Assembly: GCF_020447105.2 (NCBI RefSeq)
Contig: NZ_CP096184.1
Coordinates: forward strand, 2,170,001 to 2,234,000
Length of the DNA: 64,000 bases
DNA from: Demequina sp. TMPB413
Lineage (GTDB): Bacteria > Actinomycetota > Actinomycetes > Actinomycetales > Demequinaceae
Direction: 5' to 3'
The notes under the pieces were generated by a model. That model had not been told where the DNA came from and searched no databases. It worked only from the letters and a program-made list of their open reading frames with translations. The position numbers were made by a program, and so were the translations under genes. Positions 34,433 to 44,480 of the stretch are shown here, one piece after another (position 1 is the stretch's first letter; each line of letters starts with the position of its first letter).

Positions 34433-34938
34433 GCGAAAGTGATACTCAGGCATCTGAAGGCCGTGACACATGGCGCGGCAGTGGCGGAGGGAACGTGGGC
34501 GACGAACAAGGACAGCGGGGCAGTGGCGCCGAGCGTTCGGCAGCACGTCACCCCTCGGCCGCCGCCGGTTCCGCACTGACCGCGCCGACCGCGCCGACCG
34601 CGCCGACCACCCTGAACGCGCTCCACGATGAGGCGCTCCTCGACCGACTCGAGGGCGACGCCGAACTCGATCGGGTGGCCCGCGCGCTCGCCGACCCCGC
34701 GCGCCGCTTTGCCCTCGAACTTCTCGTCGTGGGGGGAGCCTCCGCCGGGGACCTCGCGGCCTCGTTGAGCGACACGTTCGGCATCTCGACCGCACGAGCT
34801 TCGCAACATCTCCAACTGCTCGCCAAGGCCGAGTTGGTTGACGTCACCGCAGACGGGCCATGGCGGTGGTATAGCCTGCCCCGCACCGTTGGAAGGCCGC
34901 TGAGGGACTGGCTGCGCGGACTCGAACGCTCCTACTGA
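34429..34938 (+). CDS. ArsR-like winged-helix regulator
   Basis: 169 aa. An N-terminal polar region of about 75 residues that includes three TAP repeats, then an ArsR fold ([46 protein letters not shown]). No metal-binding Cys is present, so the signal is not a classical metal. Start 34429; GTG 34495 in frame with GGAGGG nearby is the alternative. Its stop overlaps the convergent purA stop by 7 bp. Confidence 0.75.
   Translation: MRESDTQASEGRDTWRGSGGGNVGDEQGQRGSGAERSAARHPSAAAGSALTAPTAPTAPTTLNALHDEALLDRLEGDAELDRVARALADPARRFALELLVVGGASAGDLAASLSDTFGISTARASQHLQLLAKAELVDVTADGPWRWYSLPRTVGRPLRDWLRGLERSY
34578..34608 (+). repeat. 9-bp tandem repeat inside the ArsR-like gene
   Basis: Three copies of GACCGCGCC plus 4 nt, encoding Thr-Ala-Pro. 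Keeps frame, so copy number could vary. Confidence 0.8.
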
Positions 34939-36230
34939 CCGCGCGCGTGCAGCAGGTCGTGCCTCACCAGGATCTCGTCGCGGGCGGGGCCGACACCGAT
35001 GGCCGAAATACGGCAACCCGAGATCTTCTCCAGCGCTACTACGTAGTCCTGTGCGTTCTGCGGAAGTTCCTCGAACGTCGTCGCGCCGGAGATGTCCTCC
35101 GTCCAACCAGGGAAGGTCTCGTAGATCGGCACTGCCGCTGCGAAGTCGGCCTGGTCCTGCGGCAACTCGTCAAAGCGCTTGCCGTTGACGTCGTACGCGA
35201 CGCACACAGGGATCTCTTCGATGCCCGTGAGCACGTCCAACTTGGTGAGGACAAAGTCCGTGAGGCCATTGACCCGGCAGGCGTAGCGGGCGATCACGGC
35301 GTCGTACCACCCGCAGCGGCGCGGCCGCCCAGTGGTGGTTCCGAACTCGTGGCCGACGTCGCGCAACAACTCGCCCCACTTGTCGGTCAGTTCCGTGGGG
35401 AACGGACCCTCGCCCACGCGGGTCGTGTACGCCTTGACGATGCCGATGACGGAGTCGATCTTGGTGGGGCCAACACCAGAGCCGGTGCAGGCGCCGCCTG
35501 CCGTCGCGTTCGACGACGTGACGAACGGGTAGGTGCCGTGGTCCACATCCAGCATGGTCGCCTGGCCGCCCTCGAACAGGACGTTCTTGCCGGCGTCGAG
35601 CGCCTGGTTGAGCAACAGCGACGTGTCCGCCACCATGGGCGCGAGCCGCTCGCGGTAGCTCAGCAGCTCCTCCACCACTTCGTCCACTTCGATGGCACGG
35701 CGGTTGTAGATCTTGACGAGCATGTGGTTCTTGGCGACCAGCGAGCCTTCCACTTTGTCGCGCAGCACGGCCTCGTCAAAGAGGTCGCCGATGCGGATTC
35801 CAAGGCGGTTGATCTTGTCGGCGTACGCAGGGCCGATGCCGCGGCCGGTGGTGCCGATCTTGCGCTTGCCTAGGAACCGCTCCGTCACCTGGTCCAGGGT
35901 GCGCGCGTACGGCGCGATGACGTGCGCGGCATTGGAGATGAGCAACTTGGAGGGGTCGACCCCGCGCTCGATGAGCGCATCGAGTTCGCCCATGAGCACG
36001 GAGAGGTCAACGACAACGCCATTGCCAATCACAGGGATGACGCCTGGCGTCAGAATCCCCGATGGCAGCAGGTGGAGGGCGAACTTCTGATCGCCGATCA
36101 CGACAGTGTGACCGGCGTTGTTTCCGCCATTGAACTTGACCACGTAGTCGACGCGGGAGCCAAGAACATCGGTGGCCTTGCCCTTACCCTCGTCGCCCCA
36201 CTGGGCCCCTACGATCACGACGCCTGGCAT
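34932..36230 (-). CDS. purA: Adenylosuccinate synthetase PurA
   Basis: 432 aa. GTP-dependent joining of aspartate to IMP. Motifs: [46 protein letters not shown] and [13 protein letters not shown]. The ATG at 36230 fixes the start at the classical N-terminus; the open frame upstream has no homology. An inverted repeat (CCCGG / CCGGG at 36247-36262) lies in its leader. Confidence 0.96.
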   Translation of the reverse strand: MPGVVIVGAQWGDEGKGKATDVLGSRVDYVVKFNGGNNAGHTVVIGDQKFALHLLPSGILTPGVIPVIGNGVVVDLSVLMGELDALIERGVDPSKLLISNAAHVIAPYARTLDQVTERFLGKRKIGTTGRGIGPAYADKINRLGIRIGDLFDEAVLRDKVEGSLVAKNHMLVKIYNRRAIEVDEVVEELLSYRERLAPMVADTSLLLNQALDAGKNVLFEGGQATMLDVDHGTYPFVTSSNATAGGACTGSGVGPTKIDSVIGIVKAYTTRVGEGPFPTELTDKWGELLRDVGHEFGTTTGRPRRCGWYDAVIARYACRVNGLTDFVLTKLDVLTGIEEIPVCVAYDVNGKRFDELPQDQADFAAAVPIYETFPGWTEDISGATTFEELPQNAQDYVVALEKISGCRISAIGVGPARDEILVRHDLLHARGQ

Positions 36231-36289
36231 CGCTTGACTCCCCTCACCCGGTCTTAGCCGGGGCTTGGTTGTTACTAGAACGTGCGAAA

Positions 36290-36316
36290 GCCCCCGGCGC
36301 AGTTGCGACCGGGGGC
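36290..36316 (-). terminator. Terminator of fba
   Basis: Perfect 8-bp stem GCCCCCGG / CCGGGGGC with an 11-nt loop, followed on the minus strand by TTT. Lies just after the fba stop. Confidence 0.7.
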
Positions 36317-36333
36317 GTTCCGCATCGCAATAC

Positions 36334-37356
36334 CTAGATCTTCTTACCAGCCGAGCCGAGCTGCTGGCAGGCCTCGACCACGCGAGCGGCCATTCCTGCC
36401 TCGGCAAGCTTGCCCCATGCGCGGGGGTCGTAAGCCTTCTTGTTGCCCCACTCGCCATCGACCTTGAGCACGCCGTCGTAGTTCTTCATCATGTGGTCAA
36501 CGACGGGACGCGTGTACGCGTACTGGGTGTCCGTGTCGACGTTCATCTTGATGACGCCGAACTCGACAGCGGTCGCGATCTCCTGGGCAGTGGAGCCCGA
36601 GCCGCCGTGGAACACCAGGTCGAAAGGCTTGTCCTTGCCGACGCTCGCGCCGACGGCCGTCTGGATCTCGCCGAGGATTTCGGGACGCAGCTTCACGGCG
36701 CCTGGCTTGTAGGCACCGTGCACGTTGCCGAAGGTCAGCGCCGTGAGGTAGCGGCCCTTCTCGCCGGTGCCGAGCGCCTTGACCGTCGCCATGCCGTCTT
36801 CGACGCTCGTGTAGAGCTTCTCGTTGATCTCTGCTGCGTGGCCGTCCTCTTCGCCACCGACAACGCCGATCTCGATCTCGAGGATGGTGTTGGCAGCCTG
36901 CGACAGCTCCAGCAATTCCTCGGCGAGCTTCAGGTTCTCGTCCATCGGGACGGAGGAGCCGTCCCACATGTGCGACTGGAAGATCGGCAGACCGCCAGCC
37001 TTGACCTTCTCGGTCGAGGCGGCGAGCAGCGGACGCAACCAGTTGTCGACGTACTGAGCGTGGCAGTGGTCGGTGTGCAGGGCGATGGTGACGCCGTAGG
37101 AGTCGGCGACCTCGCGGGCGTAAGCGGCCAGGGCGAGCGAGCCAACCACCTGGTCCTTCACGCGTGCGGCGCCGGAGGCGTACTGACCGCCGCCGACCGA
37201 AACCTGGATGATGCCGTCGGACTCAGCCTCGGCGAAGCCCTGAATGGCTGCCGTGATGGTGGACGACGAGGTGATGTTGATCGCCGGGAAGGCGTATCCG
37301 CCAGCCTTGGCGGCATCGAGCATCGCGTTGTAGGACTCGGGGGTGGCGAGGGCCAT
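36334..37356 (-). CDS. fbaA: Class II fructose-bisphosphate aldolase
   Basis: 340 aa zinc aldolase of glycolysis. Zn ligands in [26 protein letters not shown] and [11 protein letters not shown], the class IIA pattern. AGGAG is 7-9 nt before the ATG. A terminator follows, so it is transcribed alone. Confidence 0.95.
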   Translation of the reverse strand: MALATPESYNAMLDAAKAGGYAFPAINITSSSTITAAIQGFAEAESDGIIQVSVGGGQYASGAARVKDQVVGSLALAAYAREVADSYGVTIALHTDHCHAQYVDNWLRPLLAASTEKVKAGGLPIFQSHMWDGSSVPMDENLKLAEELLELSQAANTILEIEIGVVGGEEDGHAAEINEKLYTSVEDGMATVKALGTGEKGRYLTALTFGNVHGAYKPGAVKLRPEILGEIQTAVGASVGKDKPFDLVFHGGSGSTAQEIATAVEFGVIKMNVDTDTQYAYTRPVVDHMMKNYDGVLKVDGEWGNKKAYDPRAWGKLAEAGMAARVVEACQQLGSAGKKI

Positions 37357-37401
37357 GCGTAACTCCTGAATAAGTGGGTGTAGTAACCGCCGCCTATTGT
37401 G

Positions 37402-38688
37402 TCAGAAACCAGGGCCCGACGCTCCCGGCCCATCGTCCCGGACCCGGCTGGCCAAGCGGTCTATGTGGGAGGCGGCGAACGCGGCTTCCGAGTGGTTGGT
37501 CGTGAGGGCAGCGGCAACCCGCCACGCCGCGAGTGCCTCAGTGGTGTCGCCCAGCCGCTCGAGGAGGTGGGCTCTGGCCGCGTGAAACAGGTGGTACTTC
37601 GCGAGCCCCTCGATGCGCTCCACCTCGGCGAGACCCTCCGATGGCCCGCGCGCCTCCGCCACCGCGACGGCACGGTTCAACGCGACGACGGGGCCGGGGG
37701 TCATCGTCAACAGCAGGTCGTACAAGCGCACGATGCGTTCCCAGTCCGTCGCGTCGTGCGTGTGTTCCGCCGCAATGAGGGCCTGCACCTGCCACGGCCC
37801 CATGCGCCGTTGTGCGAGCGCGACGGACAGTGCCATGGAGCCTTGAGCGATGCGGACCCTGTCCCACAACGTCCGATCCTGACGCCCGAGAGGCACCAGC
37901 ACTCCGTTGCGATCCACCCTGGCCGCCTCACGGGAGCGGTGAAAGAGTTGAAGCGCGAGCAGCCCTCCCAGTTCGGGTTCGTTAGGTAGCGCATCTGCCG
38001 CCGTGGCCGTGAGCCGGATGGCCTGATCCGCGAGTGCCGAGCGCGTCAACCCGCCAGCGTCGGCCGTGTGCGCGAGGTAACCCTCGTTGAACACCAGACC
38101 CAGGACGGTCGCAAGAGTCTCCGCCCGCTCGGAGAGGTCGGCCGGGATGATGAGCGGAATCCTGGCATCCCTGATCTTGCGCTTGGCACGCACGAGTCGC
38201 TGTGCGATGGTCGCCTCCGGCACCAGGTACGCGGCCGCGATCTCGGCCGTCGTGAGTCCCCCGACGAGCCGCAACGTGAGCGCCACTTGCGCGTCGCGCG
38301 CGAGCGCCGGGTGGCAACACAGCAGCATGAGCCTGAGTTGCTCGTCCCCCACGTGGGCCAACTCCTCGATAGGCCGCGGATCCTCATCGGCGCCCGCGCC
38401 TGCCTCGGCCTCGATCAGCGGCGCGTGTGCGACGGCTCGTCGCCTCCGTGCGGCCTCACGCCGCGCGCGGTCGACGGCCACGTTGCGCGCCACCGTATAG
38501 ACCCACGCGGCGGGGTTCGCGGGGATCTCCTCGCTCCAAGCCGTCGCCGCGCGGGCGTACGCCTCTTGAAGACACTCCTCGGCGACATCGACGCTGCCGG
38601 CGCGGTCCGCGAGGAGGGCGAGCAACCGCCCACCCTCCTCGCGAGCCAGCCGCGTGAGCGCGTCGGCCGCTGCCTTGGTGGTGGTCAC
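37402..38688 (-). CDS. ECF42-type RNA polymerase sigma factor
   Basis: 428 aa. Sigma-2 region (AEECLQEAYARAATAWSEE, NPAAWVYTVARNVAVDRARR), sigma-4 (LRLVGGLTTAEIAAAYLVPE), then a long C-terminal extension of about 230 residues, TPR-like, with IPLIIPADLSERAE and MTPGPVVALNRAVAVAE. This architecture and the adjacent DGPF gene define the ECF42 group, which has no classical anti-sigma. Starts by GTGA overlap with the DGPF gene. Confidence 0.9.
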   Translation of the reverse strand: MTTTKAAADALTRLAREEGGRLLALLADRAGSVDVAEECLQEAYARAATAWSEEIPANPAAWVYTVARNVAVDRARREAARRRRAVAHAPLIEAEAGAGADEDPRPIEELAHVGDEQLRLMLLCCHPALARDAQVALTLRLVGGLTTAEIAAAYLVPEATIAQRLVRAKRKIRDARIPLIIPADLSERAETLATVLGLVFNEGYLAHTADAGGLTRSALADQAIRLTATAADALPNEPELGGLLALQLFHRSREAARVDRNGVLVPLGRQDRTLWDRVRIAQGSMALSVALAQRRMGPWQVQALIAAEHTHDATDWERIVRLYDLLLTMTPGPVVALNRAVAVAEARGPSEGLAEVERIEGLAKYHLFHAARAHLLERLGDTTEALAAWRVAAALTTNHSEAAFAASHIDRLASRVRDDGPGASGPGF

Positions 38689-39044
38689 ATGAACGCGGAG
38701 AGGTCCATGATGGGCCGCACCTCGACGGCCCCCTCGCCGACGGGGAGCTTGCGGGCCCATTCGATCGCATCGTCAAGGGTGTCGACGTCGATCAGGTAGA
38801 AGCCACCAAGGTGCTCTTTGAGTTCCACGAAGGGGCCGTCAAGGACCTGCGTGGCGCCGTCCTTGTGGCGCACGGTAGTGGCGGTCTCGACGGGTAGCAG
38901 CGCCTCGCTTGCCACGAGGGCGCCTGCGGCCGTCAGTTCGTTGGTGTAGTCGGTCCACGCCTGCATGTACGCACCGAACTCCGGGGCTCCCGGCTCGGGC
39001 GAGGGCAGCGTGGGGTCAGAGGCGATGATCAGTAGGTATTGCAC
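38685..39044 (-). CDS. DGPF/YCII-domain protein partner of the sigma factor
   Basis: 119 aa with the motif LDGPFVELKEHLGGFYLID that names the family. Found next to ECF42 sigma factors, probably as a signal or modulator. GTG start, AAGGAG 6 nt upstream. First gene of the pair. Confidence 0.9.
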   Translation of the reverse strand: MQYLLIIASDPTLPSPEPGAPEFGAYMQAWTDYTNELTAAGALVASEALLPVETATTVRHKDGATQVLDGPFVELKEHLGGFYLIDVDTLDDAIEWARKLPVGEGAVEVRPIMDLSAFM

Positions 39045-39131
39045 GTCGGTCTCCTTGAACGTACGAGCCCGAGCCAGCCCCGGGTCTCACCCTCATGACG
39101 CAACACCGGGTCCACATCGACACTCTTCGTG

Positions 39132-39800
39132 TCAGATAGCGGCGTGCCCCGCCTCGATGTCCCCATGCTGGCGCACCCAACTGTGCATCGCAATGGCTGC
39201 CGCCGCCCCTGCGTTGATGGAGCGCGTCGAGCCGTACTGCGCGATGGCGAGCGTGGCGTCGGCCGCCTCCCGCACCGCGTCGGAGAGGCCGACGCTTTCC
39301 TGGCCGAATACCAGCACGCACTCCCGCGGCAGCACATACGTCTCGAGAGGAACGGAGCCAGGCAAGTTGTCGATGCCGATGACCGGCAGGCCCTCTCCCC
39401 GCGCCCACTGCGCGAACTCCTCGACGGAGGAGTGGTGCCGCACGTGCTGATACCGGTCGGTCACCATGGCGCCGCGGCGGTTCCAACGCCGGTTGCCGAC
39501 GATGTGCACCTCGCGCGCCATGAAGGCGTTGGCGGTGCGCACCACGGAGCCGATGTTGAAGTCGTGTTGCCAGTTTTCGATCGCGACGTGGAAGGGGTGA
39601 CGACGCTCGTCGAGGTCCGCCACGATGGCCTCGTGGCGCCAATAGCGGTACTTGTCGACGACGTTGCGGCGATCCCCGCCGCTCAGCAGGGCGGGGTCGA
39701 GGCGCGGGTCGGTAGGTGGGTCGCCTTCCCAAGGCCCGACGCCGACGCTGGCAGGTTCCCCAACGAACGGTTCCTCCGCCGCTACGGGTGCCTCGTCCAT
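39132..39800 (-). CDS. SpoU/TrmH-family RNA 2'-O-methyltransferase
   Basis: 222 aa SPOUT-fold enzyme with NIGSVVRTANAF, VLVFGQESVGLS and STRSINAGAAAAIAM, the AdoMet knot motifs. The N-terminal 65 residues are a variable extension rich in acidic and Pro residues. The RNA target (tRNA or rRNA) cannot be told. Confidence 0.9.
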   Translation of the reverse strand: MDEAPVAAEEPFVGEPASVGVGPWEGDPPTDPRLDPALLSGGDRRNVVDKYRYWRHEAIVADLDERRHPFHVAIENWQHDFNIGSVVRTANAFMAREVHIVGNRRWNRRGAMVTDRYQHVRHHSSVEEFAQWARGEGLPVIGIDNLPGSVPLETYVLPRECVLVFGQESVGLSDAVREAADATLAIAQYGSTRSINAGAAAAIAMHSWVRQHGDIEAGHAAI

Positions 39801-39810
39801 GACTGACAGG

Positions 39811-41019
39811 CTACGCGCGGCCGCCGCTCTTCCACGCCGCCACCAGGTTGGTGCGCTGGGAGGTGTTGAGGACGGAACCCGCGTACAGCCTGGCGCCCAC
39901 GATGATGAGCACCACCGCCGTCACGGCGACGATGGCCGCCGCGATAGCCGGCTCCCACAGTGCGGCATCGCCGGTGGCCACACGACCGGGCATGATGAGC
40001 GGCGCCGTGAGCGGCACGTAGGACAACACGACGCGCAGTGGGCTCTCTTCGGTGAGGAAGACGGCGGCGAAGAACGGGATCATGACGGCCAACTGCATGT
40101 ACAACGTCGATGACTGCAGGTCCTCGATGCGCGCCGAGAGCGAACCCGTGACGGCCCACAGACACGCGAGCATCAGGAACCCCAACACGAAGAACAGCAA
40201 GAACCACCCCGAGGCTCCGAGCGCTTGACTCACGATGTCCCCCTGGCCCGCCAGGCCTGCGCCCACCAGCCCCGCGCCGACGATGAGTGCCACCTGCGCG
40301 ATCGCCATCACCGCGTTGCCAGCGACCTTGCCTGCGAGCAACCACCGCACCGGCAGCGCCGCTACCAGTAACTCGACCACGCGCGACTGCTTCTCTTCGA
40401 CCACTGACTGCGCGATCGCGATCCCGAACGTCAGCACCGAGAAGTAGAACAGGAATCCGAAGACGACCACAAGGAGTTGCGGCGGCACGGCGTAGTCAGG
40501 CCCCGGCTCGAGGATGTCCACTCGCGGCGGTGTGGGAGCGACGAGCGCGCTGAGTTGCTCGTTCGTGAGTCCCGCTTCGCTGGCGACCTGTTGAGACGTC
40601 ACCTGCGCCGACGCGGCGGCAACAAGGCTCGTCAACTCGTCGGGAACGCCTTCACGGCCCGTGAGGACCGCGCGGCCGCCGTCAACGCTCAGCACTGCGG
40701 TGACGTTCTCGTCCTCCAGCGCCGCCTCGACCGACTGAGCCTCGACGATGGTGACGTCAGCCTTCGGCACTCCGGGAAGTCGGGCCTCGTCCGGCGCGGA
40801 GACGAGATTCACCGCCGCATCTGAGACCTCGTACGCGTCCTCTGCCACGGCTAGCGTGTACGACGGCGCGCCTCCGGAGAGCATCGCTGGCAGCGCAATC
40901 GACGCGATGATCACGGCGATGAAGATCACCGTCGACGCGAGAAAACCCTTGTCGTGGAGCTTGACGTTGATTTCCCGTCCGGCGATGATCCTCACCAATT
41001 CGCCACGGTTCACGCTCAT
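39811..41019 (-). CDS. ABC-2 type exporter permease (NatB-like)
   Basis: 402 aa. N-terminal helix, a long extracytoplasmic domain (about 45-175), then five or six helices with RVVELLVAALPVRWLLAGKV. Matches the Na+/drug exporters NatB/YhaP. Its start overlaps the ATPase stop (ATGA). Confidence 0.88.
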   Translation of the reverse strand: MSVNRGELVRIIAGREINVKLHDKGFLASTVIFIAVIIASIALPAMLSGGAPSYTLAVAEDAYEVSDAAVNLVSAPDEARLPGVPKADVTIVEAQSVEAALEDENVTAVLSVDGGRAVLTGREGVPDELTSLVAAASAQVTSQQVASEAGLTNEQLSALVAPTPPRVDILEPGPDYAVPPQLLVVVFGFLFYFSVLTFGIAIAQSVVEEKQSRVVELLVAALPVRWLLAGKVAGNAVMAIAQVALIVGAGLVGAGLAGQGDIVSQALGASGWFLLFFVLGFLMLACLWAVTGSLSARIEDLQSSTLYMQLAVMIPFFAAVFLTEESPLRVVLSYVPLTAPLIMPGRVATGDAALWEPAIAAAIVAVTAVVLIIVGARLYAGSVLNTSQRTNLVAAWKSGGRA

Positions 41020-41909
41020 CGGGTCACCTCCGCAAACAGCTCTGACAGCGACGGCACGGCCCTGCTGAAGTGGGTGACCGCCCCGGCGCGCTGAGCATCG
41101 GCAAGCAGCGCTTGAGGGTCGACGCCTTCCCCCAGCTCGATCACCGAAGACTCGCTACCGACGGCAACCACGTCAGCGCCCGCGAGCGTCGGCCGCCATT
41201 CCGGCGCACCCTCAACGCCCACACGGTAGCGAGAACCCGCACGCTCGTCGCGAAGCGCTTGGGCGGTTCCCGCCGCAAGAACGCGACCCTCGTGAATGAG
41301 CACGATGTCGTCGCAGAGCCGCTCGACCAGATCGAGTTGATGGCTCGAGAACAGGACGGGGACTCCGGCCCGCGCTCGCTCTGTGAGTCGCTCCGCCATC
41401 GCATCCATCGCGATCGGATCGAGGCCACTGAAGGGCTCGTCCAACACGAGCAACTCAGGCTCGTGGATGAGAGCCGCAGCCACCTGCACCCGCTGTTGAT
41501 TGCCCAGTGACAGTGTGTGCAACAGATCCCCAGCGCGATCCGCCAGGCCGAAATCGGCGAGGAGCGCGTCGGCCCTTTCACCCGCAACCGTGGTCTCCAC
41601 GCCGAAGATCCTCGCGAGATAGACCAGTTGGTCGCGCACCTTCATCTTGGGATACAGCCCGCGCTCTTCTGGCATGTAACCCACGCGCCGACGCGCATCG
41701 AGAGTCATGGGGGCGTTTCCCCACGTCACGGTACCCGCGTCAGGTGCGAGCACTCCCACGATCGCGCGCATGGTCGTGGTCTTGCCGGCACCGTTAGCGC
41801 CAACGAATCCCGTCACACGACCCGGCCGCACGTCAAAAGTGACGTTGTCGAGCACCTTCCGGTTCCCAAAACTCTGCGTCAAGCCGCTGACGTGCAACGT
41901 CAAGGGCAT
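41016..41909 (-). CDS. ABC exporter ATPase (NatA-like)
   Basis: 297 aa. Walker A GANGAGKTTT, signature LSLGNQQRVQVA, Walker B LLVLDEPFSGLDP, plus a C-terminal extension of NatA type. The start at 41909 has AAGGAG 7 nt upstream. 17 bp after purT, so possibly co-transcribed. Confidence 0.9.
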   Translation of the reverse strand: MPLTLHVSGLTQSFGNRKVLDNVTFDVRPGRVTGFVGANGAGKTTTMRAIVGVLAPDAGTVTWGNAPMTLDARRRVGYMPEERGLYPKMKVRDQLVYLARIFGVETTVAGERADALLADFGLADRAGDLLHTLSLGNQQRVQVAAALIHEPELLVLDEPFSGLDPIAMDAMAERLTERARAGVPVLFSSHQLDLVERLCDDIVLIHEGRVLAAGTAQALRDERAGSRYRVGVEGAPEWRPTLAGADVVAVGSESSVIELGEGVDPQALLADAQRAGAVTHFSRAVPSLSELFAEVTR

Positions 41910-41926
41910 GTGGCTCTCCTTAGCAA

Positions 41927-43132
41927 TCACGCCGGTGAAATGTCTGTCAGCTCGACCGAGAGCGCCGCCTTCGCGTCGCGTGCTCGAGCGCGAGCCTCGT
42001 CTACCGTAACGCCTCTTGAGAGCGTCACCGCCATTCTGCGTCGGCCCTCGACGCGGGGCTTGCCGAACAGTCGAATGTCCGTGTCAGGCACCGCCACCGC
42101 ATCGCCGACGCCGTGGAATGTCGCCACTCCCTGCCCTTCCACCAAGACGGCGCACGACGCCGAAGGGCCGAGCGTCGTGACGTGCACTGGCAAGCCAAGA
42201 ATCGCCCTCGCGTGAAGAGCAAACTCGCTGAGATCTTGCGAGACGAGGGTGACGAGGCCGGTGTCGTGCGGCCTGGGCGACACCTCGGAGAACAGCACCT
42301 CGTCGCCGCGCACAAAGAGTTCCACTCCGAAGACACCCCAACCGCCAAGCGCCCCGGTGACGGCCTCGGCGATGGCTCGCGATCGTACGAGGGCTTCGTG
42401 AGACATCGCTTGCGGTTGCCACGACTCGCGATAGTCGCCGTCCTCCTGTACGTGCCCGATCGGATCGAGAAACAGGGTCCCTCCGACGTGTCGCACCGTC
42501 AGCTGCGTGATCTCGTAGTCGAAGTCGACAAAGCCCTCGACGATCACTCTGCTGCCAGCGGCGCGCGCCCCTTCCATGGCATACCGCCACGCAGCATCGG
42601 CGTCGGCCGGGGTCTTGACCACTGACTGACCCTTCCCCGACGACGACATGACGGGCTTCACGACGCAAGGTGTGCCCAACTCGGCCACTGCCGTGTGGAG
42701 AGCCTCGAGCGAGTCGACAAAGCGGTACGGCGACGTGGGGAGTCTCAACTCCTCGGCTGCGAGGCGCCTGATCCCCTCGCGGTTCATCGTCAGGTGTGTC
42801 GCACGAGCGGTCGGAACCACCGTGATGCCGCGAGACTCGACCTCGAGCAGCACCTCGGTGGCGATCGCCTCGATCTCCGGCACCACCAGATGCGGGCGCT
42901 CCTGGTCGATCAGGGCGCTCAAGGCGTCGGCGTCAAGCATGTCCACCACGTGCGACCGGTGCGCGACCTGCATCGCGGGGGCGTCCGCGTACCGGTCTGC
43001 CGCGATGACCTCGACGCCGAAGCGCTGAAGTTCAATGGCGACCTCTTTGCCGAGTTCTCCTGAACCCAAGAGCAAGACCCGGGTGGCTCCGGTGGACAAA
43101 GGGGTGCCCAAAGCGGTGGTTGTGTACGTCAT
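41927..43132 (-). CDS. purT: Formate-dependent GAR transformylase PurT
   Basis: 401 aa ATP-grasp enzyme that uses formate in the third purine step. [52 protein letters not shown] are diagnostic. The start is the ATG at 43132. Confidence 0.95.
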   Translation of the reverse strand: MTYTTTALGTPLSTGATRVLLLGSGELGKEVAIELQRFGVEVIAADRYADAPAMQVAHRSHVVDMLDADALSALIDQERPHLVVPEIEAIATEVLLEVESRGITVVPTARATHLTMNREGIRRLAAEELRLPTSPYRFVDSLEALHTAVAELGTPCVVKPVMSSSGKGQSVVKTPADADAAWRYAMEGARAAGSRVIVEGFVDFDYEITQLTVRHVGGTLFLDPIGHVQEDGDYRESWQPQAMSHEALVRSRAIAEAVTGALGGWGVFGVELFVRGDEVLFSEVSPRPHDTGLVTLVSQDLSEFALHARAILGLPVHVTTLGPSASCAVLVEGQGVATFHGVGDAVAVPDTDIRLFGKPRVEGRRRMAVTLSRGVTVDEARARARDAKAALSVELTDISPA

Positions 43133-43185
43133 CTCCCCATCCTGGCAGGCGCTGAGGGCTCACGCCGCTGGCTTACGCTTGTCAA

Positions 43186-43863
43186 ATGCGCGCACCGATG
43201 TTGCTTCCCGATTGGATGGATCCTGAGATCCTCATCAACAGTTTCATCGACCGCTTCGGCGCCGCTGCGCTCGTCGCCATTTGCGTCGTCGTGCTCATCG
43301 AGACCGGGCTGCTCTTTCCCTTCCTGCCGGGAGACTCGCTGCTCTTCACTGTCGGCCTGTTCATCGGTACAGGAGCGCTCGAGGTTCCGTTGTGGGTGGC
43401 ATGCCTTGCCCTGTTCGGAGCTGCACTGTTGGGAGACCAGCTGGGCTACGCCATTGGTCGCAAGGCCGGCCCCGCCATCTTCAGGCGCCCCGATTCACGC
43501 TTCTTCAAGCAGCAGTACATCGATCAGACTCACGCCTTTTTCGAGCGCTACGGCGGTCGCGCCATCATTCTGGCCAGGTTCGTGCCGTTCGTCCGCACCT
43601 ACATCCCTGTAGCCGCTGGCATCGGCAAGATGGAGTACAAGCACTTCTTGCGCTACAACGCCATCGGAGCCTTGCTATGGGGCGTTGGCGTGACGTTGCT
43701 GGGGTACTGGCTCGGCCGATTCGACGTGGTGAAGAACAACATTGAGATTGCCCTGATCTTGATCGTGGGCGTGTCGCTCATCCCGATCGCCGTCGAGTGG
43801 CTCAAGCACCGCCTCGAAGCGCGCAAGGCTTCGCGCCTGATGGACGCCGTTGAGTCGGACTAG
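43186..43863 (+). CDS. DedA-family membrane protein
   Basis: 225 aa, five or six membrane helices, with ETGLLFPFLPGDSLLF, ARFVPFVRTYIPVAAG, the DedA motifs. DedA proteins act in lipid scrambling and envelope homeostasis. TACGCT lies 6 nt before the ATG (leaderless pattern). Confidence 0.92.
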   Translation: MRAPMLLPDWMDPEILINSFIDRFGAAALVAICVVVLIETGLLFPFLPGDSLLFTVGLFIGTGALEVPLWVACLALFGAALLGDQLGYAIGRKAGPAIFRRPDSRFFKQQYIDQTHAFFERYGGRAIILARFVPFVRTYIPVAAGIGKMEYKHFLRYNAIGALLWGVGVTLLGYWLGRFDVVKNNIEIALILIVGVSLIPIAVEWLKHRLEARKASRLMDAVESD

Positions 43864-43891
43864 CGCCTCGCCCTGGAAGCGGAGACGCTAG
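43860..43891. terminator. Hairpin between convergent dedA and lemA stops
   Basis: CTAGCG / CGCTAG with partial inner pairing, covering both stop codons. No T-run. Confidence 0.4.
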
Positions 43892-44448
43892 AACTCCACC
43901 GTGGGGGTCTGGCGTACAGCGGCGTCCTCGATCTCGAAGTATTCGGCGCGGGTGAAGCCGAACATCGAGGCGACGATGTTGCTGGGAAAGACCTCAATCT
44001 TGGTGTTGAGCTCGCGAACGTTCGCGTTGTAGAAGCGCCTGCCGGCGGCAATGCGGTCTTCAGTGTTGGTGAGCTCCTGCTGAAGTTGCTGGAAGTTCTG
44101 GTTCGCCTTGAGGTCTGGGTAAGCCTCCGCCACCGCGATCAAGCGGCCGAGCGCTTGGGTGAGCATGTTTTCCTGTTGCGCCTGTTCGGCGACGGAAGAG
44201 CCAGGCTCAGAGGCCAAGTTGCGCGCACGCGTGACCTCTTCGAAAGTGCCCTTCTCATGAGCGGCGTAGCCCTTGACCGTCTCCACCAGGTTGGGGATCA
44301 GGTCGTGGCGACGCTGCAACTCCACGTCAATCTGGCGCCACGCCTCCTGCACCAGGTTCCGCAAGCGAACCAGGCTGTTGTACAGCGCGACCGCCCACAC
44401 GGCGACAAGCGCCAGCACGACGAGGACGACGACCAGGACGATTTCCAC
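43888..44448 (-). CDS. LemA-family protein
   Basis: 186 aa. One N-terminal membrane helix, then the LemA coiled-coil region (YNSLVRLRNLVQEAWRQIDVELQRRHDLIPNLV is the core, residues 24-57) ending with FTRAEYFE. Function unknown. AAGGAG before the GTG. Downstream of the two paralogs below; LemA and DUF3137-like genes often pair. Confidence 0.9.
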   Translation of the reverse strand: MEIVLVVVLVVLALVAVWAVALYNSLVRLRNLVQEAWRQIDVELQRRHDLIPNLVETVKGYAAHEKGTFEEVTRARNLASEPGSSVAEQAQQENMLTQALGRLIAVAEAYPDLKANQNFQQLQQELTNTEDRIAAGRRFYNANVRELNTKIEVFPSNIVASMFGFTRAEYFEIEDAAVRQTPTVEF

Positions 44449-44480
44449 GAGAACTCCTTCAGTTCGCTACGTCGCCGATG

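Noticed and set aside
34578-34608. CRISPR-like or regulatory repeat
   Set aside because: A 9-bp in-frame tandem repeat coding for Thr-Ala-Pro without spacers.
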